From assembly GCF_000025985.1 (NCBI RefSeq), contig NC_003228.3, positions 3,782,001 to 3,846,000 on the forward strand: a DNA stretch of 64,000 nt, in the 5' to 3' direction. Of this stretch, positions 63,151 to 64,000 are shown one piece after another (positions within the stretch are counted from its first letter, which is position 1; each line of letters starts with the position of its first letter). Source of the DNA: Bacteroides fragilis NCTC 9343 (GTDB lineage Bacteria > Bacteroidota > Bacteroidia > Bacteroidales > Bacteroidaceae). Position numbers and translations under genes: made by a program. The notes beneath the pieces were generated by a model. The model did no database searches. It was not told where the DNA came from and was given only the letters and a program-made list of their open reading frames with translations.

Positions 63151-64000
63151 TTAATATTCTTCTATTATATTCAGCATTTTTATGGTAGCTTTAATAGCAG
63201 CCTCTGTCTGGTCAGCATCCAACCCACGGGTACGGAACACCTTTTCACCAAAACTCCAGGTGATAACGGTTTGCACAAAAGCATCTGTTCGCCCTCCGGG
63301 AGGGATACTTACAGCATAGTTGATCAGCATAGGGAACTTACGTCCCAAAGTCACTTTATAAATCTTACGCAGAGCACGTACAAAAGCATCATACTGTCCA
63401 TCGCCGGAAGAACTTTCTTCGTAAACCTGACCGTCGATTTCGATACTCAGCGTTGCCATCGGTTTCAATCCGTGTGCTAAAGTGACAAAGTAGCTTTTCA
63501 ACTTCACTTTATTACTCATGCCATCATGCTTCAGCACGTCAGAGATGATATAAGGTAAATCCTCCTGAGTAACCAACTCTTTCTTATCACCCAATTCAAT
63601 GATCCGCTCCGTAACTTTTTTCATGGACTCTTCGTCCAACTCGAGTCCCAGGCTTTCAAGATTCTTACGGATATTGGCCTTACCGGAAGTTTTCCCCAAA
63701 GCGTATTCGCGCACACGTCCGAACCGCTCGGGAAGCAAATCATTGCAATAGAGATTACTTTTATTATCTCCGTCGGCATGTACTCCGGCCACTTGCGTAA
63801 AAACATTCTCACCGACAATCGGCTTGTTGGCTGGTATCACAATACCCGAATACGATTCGACCACGCGACTTACATCATTCAGCCGACTCTCGTCTATATT
63901 GGTAATAGCGTTGAAATGATCCTTCAAAATAGCTTGTACGCTTGCTAAAGGTGCATTACCAGCTCGTTCGCCCAAACCATTGATCGTCGTATGCAGTCCT
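63151..64000 (-). CDS. 2-isopropylmalate synthase-type protein, 3' part
   Basis: The frame is open to the window edge, so the start and most of the TIM barrel are missing. The visible 282 residues begin within TTINGLGERAGNAPLASVQA, hold GVHADGDNKSNLYCNDLLPE, and end with the LeuA allosteric dimer domain (LKSYFVTLAHGLKPMATLSI to IKATIKMLNIIEEY). It could be leuA itself or the related citramalate-synthase-like paralog that accompanies leuBCD in Bacteroides, so no symbol is given. Next to leuB, it is part of the branched-chain amino acid operon. Confidence 0.85.
   Translation of the reverse strand, partial: GLHTTINGLGERAGNAPLASVQAILKDHFNAITNIDESRLNDVSRVVESYSGIVIPANKPIVGENVFTQVAGVHADGDNKSNLYCNDLLPERFGRVREYALGKTSGKANIRKNLESLGLELDEESMKKVTERIIELGDKKELVTQEDLPYIISDVLKHDGMSNKVKLKSYFVTLAHGLKPMATLSIEIDGQVYEESSSGDGQYDAFVRALRKIYKVTLGRKFPMLINYAVSIPPGGRTDAFVQTVITWSFGEKVFRTRGLDADQTEAAIKATIKMLNIIEEY

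Overview
The window is chromosomal DNA from a Bacteroides-type gut bacterium. The evidence is a SusC/SusD pair, lipoproteins with short lipoboxes, fimbrillin/Mfa2 genes, a GH92 mannosidase, a GH29 fucosidase, S9 and M49 dipeptidyl peptidases, and start sites preceded by the Bacteroides promoter (TTTG, about 20 bp, TAnnTTTG) rather than Shine-Dalgarno sequences. The species cannot be fixed from the sequence alone; the gene content suits the B. thetaiotaomicron/ovatus group. No rRNA, tRNA, CRISPR array or intact insertion sequence was seen.

Layout. 0-8 kb: end of a small membrane protein gene, a small winged-helix gene, pyruvate oxidase (poxB), an iron-sulfur flavoprotein, a frameshifted kelch-propeller gene with a beta-propeller lipoprotein, then groES-groEL read leftward. 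8.07-8.37 kb: a 20-bp perfect inverted-repeat pair bounding a segment with one clear promoter, read here as an invertible promoter. 8.6-16.7 kb: a seven-gene fimbrial operon (fimbrillin-like lipoprotein, four FimB/Mfa2-type lipoproteins, a large CarboxypepD_reg/TPR protein, a DUF3575-type protein). In the orientation given, the promoter faces away from the fimbrial genes and toward groES, so the assembled state looks OFF. 16.8-22.4 kb: a palindromic repeat, polyphosphate kinase 2, two related 53-residue membrane peptides, an ECF sigma factor with a membrane partner, a decayed gap, a flippase-like membrane protein and a GT4 glycosyltransferase. 22.7-35.7 kb: GH92 mannosidase and DPP IV (one operon), hisS, a transglutaminase-like protein, a second beta-propeller lipoprotein, a zinc metallopeptidase, alpha-L-fucosidase, purA and a Fur-family regulator. 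36.2-48.2 kb: ArnT-like transferase, AlkD-like protein, DPP III, an AraC-type regulator, recQ, a TPR protein, cysK, an LTA-synthase-like transferase and a PAP2 phosphatase. 48.4-52 kb: a probable metal-uptake locus (Cys/His small protein, TonB-dependent receptor, His-containing lipoprotein). 52.2-57 kb: an orphan SusD/SusC pair. 57.9-61.9 kb: an envelope-glycan operon (GT2, LAB_N protein, ArnT-like transferase, UDP-sugar epimerase). 62-64 kb: leuB and the 3' part of a leuA-type gene.

How the parts fit. Much of the window serves the cell surface: phase-variable fimbriae, nutrient receptors, secreted glycosidases and peptidases for host glycoproteins, and polyprenyl-phosphate-linked envelope sugar modification, set among housekeeping genes (groESL, hisS, purA, recQ, cysK, leuB). 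The most notable signals are the fimbrial promoter switch beside groESL, a sigma-54-like promoter with an upstream dyad in front of groES, the twin 53-residue peptides, and the metal-uptake locus.
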